NCBI GenBank assembly: GCA_021405325.1
Contig: QWII01000186.1
Coordinates: 1-8,288, forward strand
DNA length: 8,288 nucleotides
Direction of reading: 5' to 3'
Source: Caldilinea sp. CFX5
Lineage (GTDB): Bacteria > Chloroflexota > Anaerolineae > Caldilineales > Caldilineaceae
Part shown: positions 1 through 6,061 of the stretch, one piece after another
Layout: the number at the start of each line of letters is the position of its first letter
How positions within the stretch are numbered: position 1 is the stretch's first letter
Made by a program: the position numbers and the translations under genes
Notes under the pieces: model-generated
Told to the model about the DNA's origin: nothing
Databases searched by the model: none
What the model saw: the letters and a program-made list of their open reading frames with translations, nothing else

Positions 1-164
1 CGGGGCAGGTCTGGTGGCTGGTCGCCGGGGTGATGGCGGTGGGCGCGTTGTTGGGCGGGGTGCTGGGGGGCAAATTGGCCGGCAAGATCCAGCCCTCAGT
101 CTTGCGCTGGCTCGTCGTGACCATTGGCGTCGTCGTGGCGCTCATTTATTTGATTCGGGGCTAG
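1..164 (+). CDS. TauE/SafE-family membrane transporter, C-terminal end (partial)
   Basis: Only the last 53 residues are in the window; the first complete codon starts at base 3 and the stop is TAG at 162-164. The peptide has two strongly hydrophobic segments separated by a short polar loop. The first contains VAGVMAVGALLGGVLGG and the second contains LRWLVVTIGVVVALIYLI. The intervening GGKLAGKIQPSVLR is typical of the last two helices of the TauE/SafE (DUF81) permease family, which exports sulfite, sulfoacetate or related organosulfur anions across the inner membrane. The true substrate cannot be read from this end. The stop codon lies inside the ribosome binding site of the next gene, so the two are probably co-transcribed. 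Another small multi-helix permease with a Gly-rich last pair of helices is possible but less likely. Confidence 0.8.
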   Translation, partial: GQVWWLVAGVMAVGALLGGVLGGKLAGKIQPSVLRWLVVTIGVVVALIYLIRG

Positions 165-171
165 GAGCTGT

Positions 172-897
172 ATGACGCAAACGACCAATCATTTAGGACA
201 ACCCATTGGTTTGGCAGTTCCGAACTGGACGCCGCCCCCTACCCCGCCCCGCGTAACGCTGACTGGACGCTTCTGTCGGATCGAACCCCTAAGCGTTGAG
301 CGACACGCGGCGGATCTCTATGCCGCCAACCGCCTGGATACCGAAGGGCGCATGTGGACCTACCTGGCCTACGGCCCCTTTGCCGATATGGAAAGCTACG
401 TAAGCTGGATGACACGCGCCAGCCAGAGTACTGATCCGCTCTTTCATGCCATTATCGAGAGCGCCACCAACAAAGCGGTTGGCGTCTGTAGTTATCTGCG
501 CATCGACCCCAACAATGGCGTCATCGAGGTGGGCGGGCTGGCCTTCTCGCCGCTGCTCCAACGCACGCCGGCGGCGACAGAGGCGATGTATTTGATGATG
601 CAAAATGCCTTCACCCTGGGCTATCGGCGCTATGAGTGGAAGTGTGATAGCTTGAACGTGCCTTCACGCATTGCTGCCCAACGGCTTGGCTTTTCCTACG
701 AAGGACTCTTCCGGCAAGCGATCATCTATAAGGGACGCAGCCGGGACACCGCCTGGTATTCGATTATCGACAAAGAGTGGCCGGCGCTGCAAGCAGTCTA
801 TACACAGTGGCTGGCGCCGGCCAATTTTACCGACGACGGGCAACAGCGGGTGCGGTTAAGTGAATTGACCCGGCCGTTGTTGAAGCAGCAAGGATAA
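172..897 (+). CDS. GNAT family N-acetyltransferase (RimJ/RimL-like)
   Basis: This 241-residue protein fits the RimJ/RimL-type GNAT family (COG1670-like), cytosolic enzymes that transfer acetyl from acetyl-CoA to an amino group on a protein, amino acid or small molecule. The first ~27 residues are Pro-rich and precede the fold. The central part holds the GVCSYLRIDP strand, then GVIEVGGLAFSP (E119 within it) and QRTPAATEAMYLM, which takes the place of the acetyl-CoA-binding loop and helix. The late motif GYRRYEWKCDSLNVPS-RIAAQRLGF and the KGRSRDTAW segment are characteristic of this subgroup. The start at ATG 172 is supported by AGGAG at 163-167 with 4 nt spacing. The gene sits 7 bp after the transporter and 11 bp before the broken phosphoesterase. 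The acceptor is unknown; this family is often annotated as ribosomal-protein acetyltransferase without proof. Confidence 0.88.
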   Translation: MTQTTNHLGQPIGLAVPNWTPPPTPPRVTLTGRFCRIEPLSVERHAADLYAANRLDTEGRMWTYLAYGPFADMESYVSWMTRASQSTDPLFHAIIESATNKAVGVCSYLRIDPNNGVIEVGGLAFSPLLQRTPAATEAMYLMMQNAFTLGYRRYEWKCDSLNVPSRIAAQRLGFSYEGLFRQAIIYKGRSRDTAWYSIIDKEWPALQAVYTQWLAPANFTDDGQQRVRLSELTRPLLKQQG

Positions 898-908
898 AAG
901 AGTACGTT

Positions 909-1220
909 ATGGATCAAATCGCCCTTATCTCCGATCTGCACGGCAACCTGCCGGCCCTAGAGGCGACCTTGGCCGACATTCGCGGACGGGGAATTGATCG
1001 GATCTTCTGCTTGGGCGATCTGGTCGGCAAAGGGCCGCATTCGGCGCAGACGGTTGATATTTCACGCGAAGTTTGTGCGGGGACGGTGAAAGGAAACTGG
1101 GATGATTTCATTCTGGCCGAAACCGATAAACCAACGCTGGTCTGGCATCGCCAACGGTTGGGGCAGGAACGGCTGGGCCACGCTGGACAGGCGACGGGTA
1201 CTATGAAAGTGTGGTTTTAG
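909..1220 (+). pseudogene. Truncated calcineurin-like metallophosphoesterase
   Basis: The first ~88 residues are a clear start of a YfcE/calcineurin-like metallophosphoesterase. They contain SDLHGN (D9, H11), CLGDLVGKGP (D37) and VKGNWDD (N63), three of the usual metal-binding blocks of a di-metal phosphodiesterase. Family members are typically well over 200 residues and carry later His motifs of the GHTH type. Here the similarity stops near residue 89 ([11 protein letters not shown]) and the frame ends at 103 after a short unrelated tail. The last metal ligands are therefore missing and activity is unlikely. The DNA after about base 1175 encodes, in another frame, the end of a VOC-family protein, so a deletion joining two neighbouring genes is the simplest explanation. 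The ATG at 909 follows the GNAT stop by 11 bp and has only a weak Shine-Dalgarno sequence. A sequencing or assembly error at the junction cannot be excluded. Confidence 0.8.
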
Positions 1221-1255
1221 ACCCGGAGGGGAATCGCATTGAGATTACGGTCTAG
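1175..1255 (+). pseudogene. C-terminal remnant of a VOC/glyoxalase-family protein
   Basis: Reading the frame that contains codon 1199-1201 gives [20 protein letters not shown] followed by RIEITV and a TAG stop at 1253-1255. The pattern G-[DP]-GYY...[10 protein letters not shown] is the closing beta-alpha segment of vicinal-oxygen-chelate proteins (glyoxalase/bleomycin-resistance/dioxygenase fold), where the Glu of the final IEI strand is usually a metal ligand. No upstream part of such a domain is present: before about base 1175 the DNA encodes the metallophosphoesterase in a different frame. There is no start codon or ribosome binding site for this remnant. It is presumably the surviving end of a gene that once lay between the phosphoesterase and the methyltransferase. 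The left boundary is uncertain by about 10-15 bases. Confidence 0.7.
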
Positions 1256-1281
1256 GGGTAAGAGAGCGAGGAGCATGTCTA

Positions 1282-2139
1282 ATGGCATCACCAGCAATCA
1301 GCACACAAGCAACCAGCGAGAGCGCGCAACCTTATTACGCCACCGGCGAACACCTGCGGGCGAAACATGCCCAAATTCACAACCAGTCCGGGCGCGCCAT
1401 TGAACAATGGGCGCGACAGCTTGTCCCGATTGAAGCGACAACGCACATTTTGGATGCCGGCTGCGGGTGGGGGCGCTTCTCCTGGCCGCTCTTGGAAGGA
1501 AATCAACTTCCAGCGGCAAATTTGGTTTGCGCCGATGCCTCGTTGGGGATGGTGCAAAGCGCAAAGCAGGAAGGCGAAAACCGGGGGCAGCGTCCCCATT
1601 TTGTCACCTGTGGCATTGAGGCGTTGCCCTTTCCCGCACGCCACTTTGACGGGGTCATGGCGAACTTTGTCCTCTATCATGTCGAGCCGCTGGCGCAAGG
1701 CGTGGCTGAGTTGGCGCGTGTCCTCAAAGCGGATGGCTGGCTCCTGGTTGCGGCGCATGGCATTACCAGCGTTCCGGTTGTGGAATTGCACTACCAGGCG
1801 CTTGATCGGTTGGGCATCCCTTATACGCCCGAAGCGCCCACTCTCTTCGATTTAGAAAACGGGACGGCGCTTCTGGCTCAACATTTCGGCCACATTGAAC
1901 GCTATGACTTTATCGATGAGGAACTCTGTCCCAGTGCCGAAGCCTTTACCCAAAAATATCGCACCATTGGGCGTTATCGCGAGGTGTTAGGGCGGCCCGA
2001 TGTCGCAGATCAGGACAAAGCCGCGCTGCCGCTGCTCTTTTGTGAACTGGCAAAGGGGCTTGTACAGGCGGATGGCGTCATTCATCTCCCGGTGGTAATG
2101 GGCGCGTTTGTCTGCACCGAACCACAGCCCTTAACCTAA
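1282..2139 (+). CDS. Class I SAM-dependent methyltransferase
   Basis: This 285-residue protein has a Rossmann-type methyltransferase domain of the Methyltransf_11/25 kind, which transfers a methyl group from S-adenosylmethionine. Motif I is ILDAGCGWGRF (glycine-rich loop, residues 57-64). The acidic residue that normally binds the ribose is D85 in VCADASLGMV. The later blocks are IEALPFPARHFDGVMANFVL (113 onward, with D123), YHV (132-134) and ARVLKADGWLLVAAHG (145-160). About 120 further residues form a mainly helical C-terminal part that could be a substrate lid. ATG 1282 is chosen because GAGGAG at 1268-1273 is 8 nt upstream; an ATG at 1275 is in another frame and too close to that site. 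The gene begins 26 bp after the VOC remnant and its stop overlaps the stop of the convergent hemolysin III gene. The acceptor substrate is unknown. Confidence 0.9.
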   Translation: MASPAISTQATSESAQPYYATGEHLRAKHAQIHNQSGRAIEQWARQLVPIEATTHILDAGCGWGRFSWPLLEGNQLPAANLVCADASLGMVQSAKQEGENRGQRPHFVTCGIEALPFPARHFDGVMANFVLYHVEPLAQGVAELARVLKADGWLLVAAHGITSVPVVELHYQALDRLGIPYTPEAPTLFDLENGTALLAQHFGHIERYDFIDEELCPSAEAFTQKYRTIGRYREVLGRPDVADQDKAALPLLFCELAKGLVQADGVIHLPVVMGAFVCTEPQPLT

Positions 2140-2783
2140 GGCAAGATATATTGGCAGATCAGCACGTAATGACAGACGCTGCCGCCAATCACAAAGAGGT
2201 GCCAGATGGCATGGTTAAAGGGCAGGCGCTCCCACAGAAAGGGAATCACCCCCAGCGAGTAGGAAAGACCGCCGGCCACCAACCAGGCCATGCCGTCCAT
2301 ACCGAGGGTGACGCTCAGGGTTTTGACCAGGAAGAGCGACAGCCAGCCCATCACCACATAGGCAAAGGTCGAGACATTGACATAGCGCCCCATAAAAAAG
2401 GCTTTTATCGTCGCGCCGACCAGCGCCAGCCCCCAGATCAGGCCAAAGAAGAGCCACCCTTGCCAGTCGCGCATTTTGATCAGCAGAATCGGCGTGTAGG
2501 TGCCGGCGATCAACAGAAAGATGCCCACATGATCCAAAATGTGAAAGACCCGTTTGGTCGCCAGATGTTGGATGGCGTGATAGAGGGTAGAGGCCAGGTA
2601 GAGAAAGACCAGCGCGCCGCCATAGATGCTGACGCTCACCACCCGCCACCAATCTTCCAGGTGCGCCGCCCAGACCAGGAGCAGCGTCAGGCCGACAATG
2701 CTAAAGGCTGTACCAATGCCGTGGGTGATGGCGCTGGCGATCTCTTCGCCAAGGGTCTCAACCTCTTGATACTTTTGCTCCAT
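2136..2783 (-). CDS. trhA: Hemolysin III / PAQR-family membrane protein (TrhA-like)
   Basis: This is a seven-helix integral inner-membrane protein of the hemolysin III (UPF0073/YqfA, PAQR) family, related to adiponectin receptors and linked in bacteria to membrane-fluidity homeostasis. From ATG 2783 it has 215 residues, a normal family length. The family motifs are present: EEIASAITHGIG near the start; S65-x3-H69 in ASTLYHA; HILDHVGIFLLIAGTYTP with D84; and H191-x3-H195 in the last helix (NHAIWHLFVIGGSVCHY). These supply the conserved Ser, Asp and three His of the presumed zinc site. An in-frame GTG at 2834 would add 17 hydrophilic residues, but family members begin close to the EVETLGEEIA segment, so ATG 2783 is preferred. 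It converges on the methyltransferase gene with a 4-base overlap and diverges from recX. No terminator is visible at its end. Confidence 0.9.
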   Translation of the reverse strand: MEQKYQEVETLGEEIASAITHGIGTAFSIVGLTLLLVWAAHLEDWWRVVSVSIYGGALVFLYLASTLYHAIQHLATKRVFHILDHVGIFLLIAGTYTPILLIKMRDWQGWLFFGLIWGLALVGATIKAFFMGRYVNVSTFAYVVMGWLSLFLVKTLSVTLGMDGMAWLVAGGLSYSLGVIPFLWERLPFNHAIWHLFVIGGSVCHYVLICQYILP

Positions 2784-2787
2784 AAAG

Positions 2788-2838
2788 TTACGCTCTTCTA
2801 TCCAGTGCCAACTCTTGCATGAGTTGGCGCACACTCAT
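2788..2838 (-). CDS. Possible 16-codon leader peptide upstream of hlyIII
   Basis: On the - strand an ATG at 2838-2836 opens the short frame MSVRQLMQELALDRRA, ending in TAA at 2790-2788, only 4 nt before the preferred hlyIII ATG at 2783. It lies inside the predicted 5' leader of hlyIII, about 20 nt after the expected transcription start, and a hairpin (2807-2828) falls within it. Its position would allow translational coupling or attenuation. There is no Shine-Dalgarno sequence ahead of it and 16 codons can be open by chance, so it is a suggestion only. An alternative reading is that hlyIII starts at the GTG at 2834, in another frame. Confidence 0.25.
   Translation of the reverse strand: MSVRQLMQELALDRRA
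2807..2828 (-). repeat. Hairpin in the hlyIII leader
   Basis: GCCAACTC (2807-2814) and GAGTTGGC (2821-2828) are exact reverse complements separated by TTGCAT, giving an 8-bp stem with a 6-nt loop. It lies between the predicted hlyIII promoter and the hlyIII ATG and is not followed by a T-run on either strand. An mRNA leader structure or an operator is therefore more likely than a terminator. Confidence 0.5.
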
Positions 2839-2865
2839 ATTGCGCTGTTGGGCAAGCGCCAATAC

Positions 2866-2896
2866 AGTATACCCTATTTATCAACAACAGTGCTAA
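2866..2896 (-). promoter_or_regulatory. Candidate hlyIII promoter
   Basis: On the - strand TATACT (2871-2866) is a strong -10 match (TATAAT, 5 of 6). A weak -35 candidate, TTAGCA, is at 2896-2891 with a long 19-bp spacing. Transcription would start near 2859, leaving a leader of about 75 nt. The -10 and its flanks (GGTATACTGTA on the - strand, bases 2873-2863) are identical to those of the recX promoter. A near-palindrome TTTGC-G-GCAAA (2898-2908) abuts the -35 region and could be an operator. Confidence 0.45.
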
Positions 2897-2957
2897 TTTT
2901 GCGGCAAATTCACAACTGGTGCGCCAATCACCACACCTATCCCGCCACCCCGCTTAG

Positions 2958-2987
2958 TTGGCAATTTGCACACCGATTCGGTATACT
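2958..2987 (+). promoter_or_regulatory. recX promoter, predicted leaderless transcript
   Basis: TTGGCA at 2958-2963 (5 of 6 to TTGACA) and TATACT at 2982-2987 (5 of 6 to TATAAT) are separated by 18 bp, a good sigma-70-type promoter. Transcription would be expected to begin around 2993-2995, which coincides with the recX ATG at 2994. The mRNA should therefore have essentially no 5' leader. The only Shine-Dalgarno-like bases (AAGG, 2990-2993) touch the ATG and could not work as a spaced site. A short palindrome GCAA-T-TTGC (2961-2969) overlaps the -35 element. Confidence 0.6.
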
Positions 2988-2993
2988 GTAAGG

Positions 2994-3680
2994 ATGACAA
3001 CACATAAAACGATCACGCGTCTCCAGCTTCAACAGAAGAACAAGGAGCGCGTCAACATTTTTCTTGATGAGGAATACGCCTTTTCGCTCGAATTGATGCT
3101 GGCCGCCGGCCTGCGCAAAGGCCAGCAGTTAACCGACGCGGAGATTGCCGCGCTACAAGCGGAGGATGAAGGCAAGCGCACCTACGCCGCCGCCTTAACT
3201 TTTCTCGGACAACGGGTGCGCAGTCGGGCTGAGGTAGAGCAGCGGCTGCAACAACGGGAGTTCAGCCCCGCCGCCATTGAACAGACGATGACCCGCTTGC
3301 AACAGGAAGGCTATCTCGACGACGCCACCTTTGGGCAACAGTGGGTCAACAACCGCCAACGCTTTCGCCCACGCAGCGAACGGGCGCTCCGCTACGAGCT
3401 ACGCCGCAAAGGCATGGACAACAGCCTCATTGACGAGGTGTTACAAGAGGCCGAGATCGACGAAGACGCCGCCGCCTGGGCCGCGCTCGAACCCAAAGTG
3501 GCGCGCTGGCAAAGCCTGGAACGGGCGCAATTTATTCAGAAAGCGGGCGGCTTTCTCGCCCGCCGCGGCTTTGGTCACGAAGTGGCCCGCCGGGTGATTG
3601 ACCGGGCCTGGAACCAGCGCAACAACGAACAAAACGCAACGGACGTTGACGAATTTACTGATGAAACTGAGGACGCATGA
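2994..3680 (+). CDS. recX: Regulatory protein RecX
   Basis: This 228-residue protein is RecX/OraA, a small helical cytosolic protein that binds the RecA filament and modulates its recombinase and co-protease activity. The N-terminal ITRLQLQQKNKERVNIFLDE and EYAFSL segment is the beta-strand lead-in typical of longer RecX proteins. Three RecX-type helical repeats follow: AAALTFLGQRVRSRAEVEQR with RLQQEGYLDDATF, then RQRFRPRSERALRYELRRKG, then the final FLARRGFGHEVARRVIDRAW. The tail after about residue 208 is acidic and probably disordered. ATG 2994 is preferred to an upstream in-frame TTG at 2958 because that TTG is part of the promoter -35 box. recA is not adjacent, which is common outside enterobacteria. 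The stop overlaps the start of the next gene (ATGA, 3677-3680), so both are translated from one mRNA. A LexA box was looked for and not found. Confidence 0.88.
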   Translation: MTTHKTITRLQLQQKNKERVNIFLDEEYAFSLELMLAAGLRKGQQLTDAEIAALQAEDEGKRTYAAALTFLGQRVRSRAEVEQRLQQREFSPAAIEQTMTRLQQEGYLDDATFGQQWVNNRQRFRPRSERALRYELRRKGMDNSLIDEVLQEAEIDEDAAAWAALEPKVARWQSLERAQFIQKAGGFLARRGFGHEVARRVIDRAWNQRNNEQNATDVDEFTDETEDA

Positions 3681-5344
3681 CAACAGCCAGAAAAACCACC
3701 GGGCCATCGAAGAAAAGCGCACCTTCCGCCAATGGTGCGGCGCCAACCCCAGCGCCGCCGCTCAAGGAAGAGACGCACCCCAGCCGTCGCCCGCGTGTTC
3801 GTGCCCGCGCCTGGACCAAGGAAGATATTCCCGGCATTATCGCCTGTCATCGCGCCGCTTATCCTGAGTACCCGGAGGGCGCCTATTACACCGAGCGCTT
3901 CTATGAGATGCAACTGGCTGCCTTTCCCGAAGGTCAATTTCTGGCCGAGATTGACGGTAAGATCGTTGGCTACGCCACCTCCATCATCGTCCAGCTTGAC
4001 GACCGCAGCCATCCCTACACCTACGAAGAGATCACGGGGGCCGGCACCTTTAGCACCCATGATCCCAGCGGCGACACCCTCTATGGCGCCGATATTGCCG
4101 TCCACCCCGGCTACCGCGGCATGGGGGTGGCCGGCAAGCTCTATGAACAGCGCAAACGGCTGCTGCGGCGCTATAACTTGCGCCGCATGGTGGCCTATGG
4201 TCGCATTCCCGGTTACAACGCCGTCGCCGGCAAGATGACCGCCGAAGAATATGTGGAGAAAGTTGTGCGTGGCGAACTGAAGGATTCGTCGCTCCAGGCG
4301 CACCTGAAGGCCGGCTACGAAGTCAAACGGGTGATGCTCGATTTTCTCTGGGATGATTCGAGTCTCAACTACTCGACTTGGCTGGAGATGCCCAATCCTG
4401 ACTATCAGCCCGAAAAACGCCAGATTGCCGCCGCGCCGCTACAACGACCCGTGCGCAAAATTCGGGTCTGCGCGGCGCAATACTTTATGCGTCCCATCCG
4501 CTACTGGGACGAATTTGAGCAGACGGTCATGTTCTTTGTCGATACCGCCGACACCTATCACTGTCACTTTTTGGTCTTCCCCGAACTCTTTACCGTCCAG
4601 CTTTTCAGCCTAATGCCTTCGGATCTCGACACGCGCAGCGCCATCAAGCAGTTGGCCGGCATGACCGAACGCTATATTGACCTCTTCACCCAAGCGGCAG
4701 TGGATCACGGTCTCTACATCATTGCCGGCTCCCACCCCGTGATCCGGGACGACGAAGTCTATAATGTAGCCCATCTCTTCACGCCGAATGGCGATGTCTA
4801 TACGCAGGACGCCCTCCATGTGCCGCCCATTGAACGGGAAGATTTCGGCTTTGAACCGGGCGAAGAGATCAAGGTCTTTGACACGCCGCTGGCGCGCATT
4901 GCCATTCTCGTCTCCTATGACATTGAGTTTCCCGAACTCTCGCGCCTGGTGACGCTCTCCGGTGCTGAAGTCCTATTTGTACCTTACAGCACGGATGAGA
5001 AAAACGCCTACGACCGGGTGCGCTACACCGCCCAAGCGCGCGCCGTGGAAAATTCGGTCTACACCGTCATGGCCGGCAATGTCGGGAATTTGCCGACGGT
5101 CAAAAATTACCTGATCAACTATGGCCGCGCCGCCGTCTTTACGCCGAGCGATTTCGCCTTCCCGCCCAGCGGCACCGCCGGTGAGGCCGAACCGAATGTT
5201 GAAACCGTGGTGATCACCGATCTCGACCTGACCAGCCTTTCCCAGCAACGTGAAATTTCACGCGCCCGTCATCTCTATGACCGCCGCGCCGATCTTTATG
5301 ATGTACGGGCCAAGAAGAGTATCAAGATCATTCGCACTGATTAG
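3677..5344 (+). CDS. GNAT acetyltransferase fused to a nitrilase-like domain (YhcX-like), probably inactive hydrolase
   Basis: This 555-residue protein joins an N-terminal GNAT acetyltransferase (about residues 39-225) to a carbon-nitrogen hydrolase domain (about 258-535). That is the layout of B. subtilis YhcX and the acetyltransferase-fused nitrilase branch. The GNAT part has the acetyl-CoA loop R147-GMGVAG in DIAVHPGYRGMG. In the nitrilase part the catalytic Glu is kept (E303, VFPELF). The position of the catalytic Lys (usually QxKxH) reads QDALH, giving A379. The nucleophile Cys (usually ICYDxEFPE) reads LVSYDIEFPE, giving S413. Other family segments (VRYTAQARAVEN, GNVGNLP, NVETVVITDLDL, DRRADLYD) are intact, so the fold should be normal but the hydrolase chemistry is probably lost or changed. 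The first ~35 residues are a Lys/Pro/Ala-rich, likely disordered extension. It overlaps recX by 4 bp, with GAGGA 3 nt before its ATG. The substrate is unknown. Confidence 0.9.
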   Translation: MTTARKTTGPSKKSAPSANGAAPTPAPPLKEETHPSRRPRVRARAWTKEDIPGIIACHRAAYPEYPEGAYYTERFYEMQLAAFPEGQFLAEIDGKIVGYATSIIVQLDDRSHPYTYEEITGAGTFSTHDPSGDTLYGADIAVHPGYRGMGVAGKLYEQRKRLLRRYNLRRMVAYGRIPGYNAVAGKMTAEEYVEKVVRGELKDSSLQAHLKAGYEVKRVMLDFLWDDSSLNYSTWLEMPNPDYQPEKRQIAAAPLQRPVRKIRVCAAQYFMRPIRYWDEFEQTVMFFVDTADTYHCHFLVFPELFTVQLFSLMPSDLDTRSAIKQLAGMTERYIDLFTQAAVDHGLYIIAGSHPVIRDDEVYNVAHLFTPNGDVYTQDALHVPPIEREDFGFEPGEEIKVFDTPLARIAILVSYDIEFPELSRLVTLSGAEVLFVPYSTDEKNAYDRVRYTAQARAVENSVYTVMAGNVGNLPTVKNYLINYGRAAVFTPSDFAFPPSGTAGEAEPNVETVVITDLDLTSLSQQREISRARHLYDRRADLYDVRAKKSIKIIRTD

Positions 5345-5381
5345 CTGAGTCGTCAGTCAAAATCTAACCTGAGGTATCGTC

Positions 5382-5888
5382 ATGAGTCAGCAGTCGTATC
5401 AGAAAAATAGTCACTGTTCCTACTGCGGTCAGCCCTTTGCCGTCGATCAGCCCTGGCCGCGGCGGTGCGCCCACTGTGGCAACATGACCTTTCGCAACCC
5501 CTTGCCGGTGGCGGTGGTGATTCAGCCGGTGGATGACGGGGTGTTGACTGTACGCCGCACGATCCAGCCACGCAGTGGTTGGTTGGCCCTGCCAGGCGGC
5601 TACATTGAGTTTGGCGAAAGTTGGCAAGCGGCGGGCGCCCGTGAGATGGCGGAAGAAGCAGGCATAGCCATCGCCCCTTCTTTACTACGCGAAGTAAAAG
5701 TTTTTAGCGCACCTGACAACACCTTGATCATTGTCGCCCTGGCGCCCCTGTTGACCAGCGCCCAGTTGGTCGATTTTGTGACAACCGAGGAAGCCAGCGA
5801 ACGCGTCATTGTCCGCACACCCCAAGAATTGGCTTTTCCCCTGCACACCGAGGTCGTCGCTGATTATCTGGCGGGGAAATGGCGCTAA
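5382..5888 (+). CDS. Nudix hydrolase with N-terminal zinc ribbon
   Basis: This 168-residue protein has a zinc ribbon C12-x2-C15...C29-x2-C32, then the linker MTFRNPLPVAVV, then a Nudix fold. The Nudix box is complete from G73 to I95: G-x5-E79-x7-R87-E88-M-x-E91-E92-x-G94-I95. Such enzymes hydrolyse a nucleoside diphosphate linked to another group, using Mg2+ bound by the box glutamates. The ribbon plus the FRNP linker resembles the zinc-ribbon Nudix group that includes dinucleotide (NADH/FAD) pyrophosphatases, but the SQPWQ-type motif of true NudC was not seen, so the substrate is open. ATG 5382 is supported by GAGGT at 5371-5375 with 6 nt spacing. The gene lies 37 bp after the acetyltransferase-nitrilase gene and is probably in the recX transcription unit. 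Confidence 0.92.
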   Translation: MSQQSYQKNSHCSYCGQPFAVDQPWPRRCAHCGNMTFRNPLPVAVVIQPVDDGVLTVRRTIQPRSGWLALPGGYIEFGESWQAAGAREMAEEAGIAIAPSLLREVKVFSAPDNTLIIVALAPLLTSAQLVDFVTTEEASERVIVRTPQELAFPLHTEVVADYLAGKWR

Positions 5889-5966
5889 ACCAGCGGCCGC
5901 TCCCTCCTCTTTCCACCTTCATCGCTCTTTCCGCGACTTTGCACAATTGATGTCGTAAGCAAAAAC

Positions 5967-5991
5967 CGGTAGGGTTACCAAAACCCTACCG
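5967..5991. repeat. 10-bp perfect inverted repeat
   Basis: CGGTAGGGTT (5967-5976) and AACCCTACCG (5982-5991) are exact reverse complements around the 5-nt loop ACCAA. It starts 78 bp after the Nudix stop. There is no T-run after the stem on the + strand. On the - strand it would be followed by GGTTTTT, so it could at best be a weak terminator in that direction. The top of the stem and the loop (GGTT-ACCAA-AACC) closely match the top of the longer hairpin downstream. Confidence 0.75.
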
Positions 5992-6061
5992 ATCTGGGCC
6001 ACTGTGCAGCACCGCCGGCAATCCTTCTACAGCAAAAGCCGATCTGCGAAAAACCGGCTTG

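Noticed and set aside
909..1255. A functional phosphoesterase-VOC fusion protein
   Set aside because: The two parts are in different frames; the phosphoesterase frame ends at 1220 before the VOC stop at 1255.
1275..1281. ATG at 1275 as the methyltransferase start
   Set aside because: It is in a different frame from the methyltransferase and only 1 nt from the Shine-Dalgarno sequence.
2151..2822. Long + strand open frame opposite hlyIII
   Set aside because: It is the antisense shadow of the clearly recognisable hemolysin III gene; its product is Gln/His/Asp-rich with no family features.
2980..3002. Possible LexA/SOS box at recX (ACTGT half-site within TATACTGTA)
   Set aside because: No second half-site occurs at the spacing of the E. 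coli type box (CTGT-N8-ACAG) and no B. subtilis-type GAAC-N4-GTTC is present; the bases are explained by the -10 element.
3575..4303. Long - strand open frame across recX and the GNAT-nitrilase gene
   Set aside because: It spans the overlap of two well-supported + strand genes and reads as a Gly/Ala-rich shadow caused by GC-rich codons.
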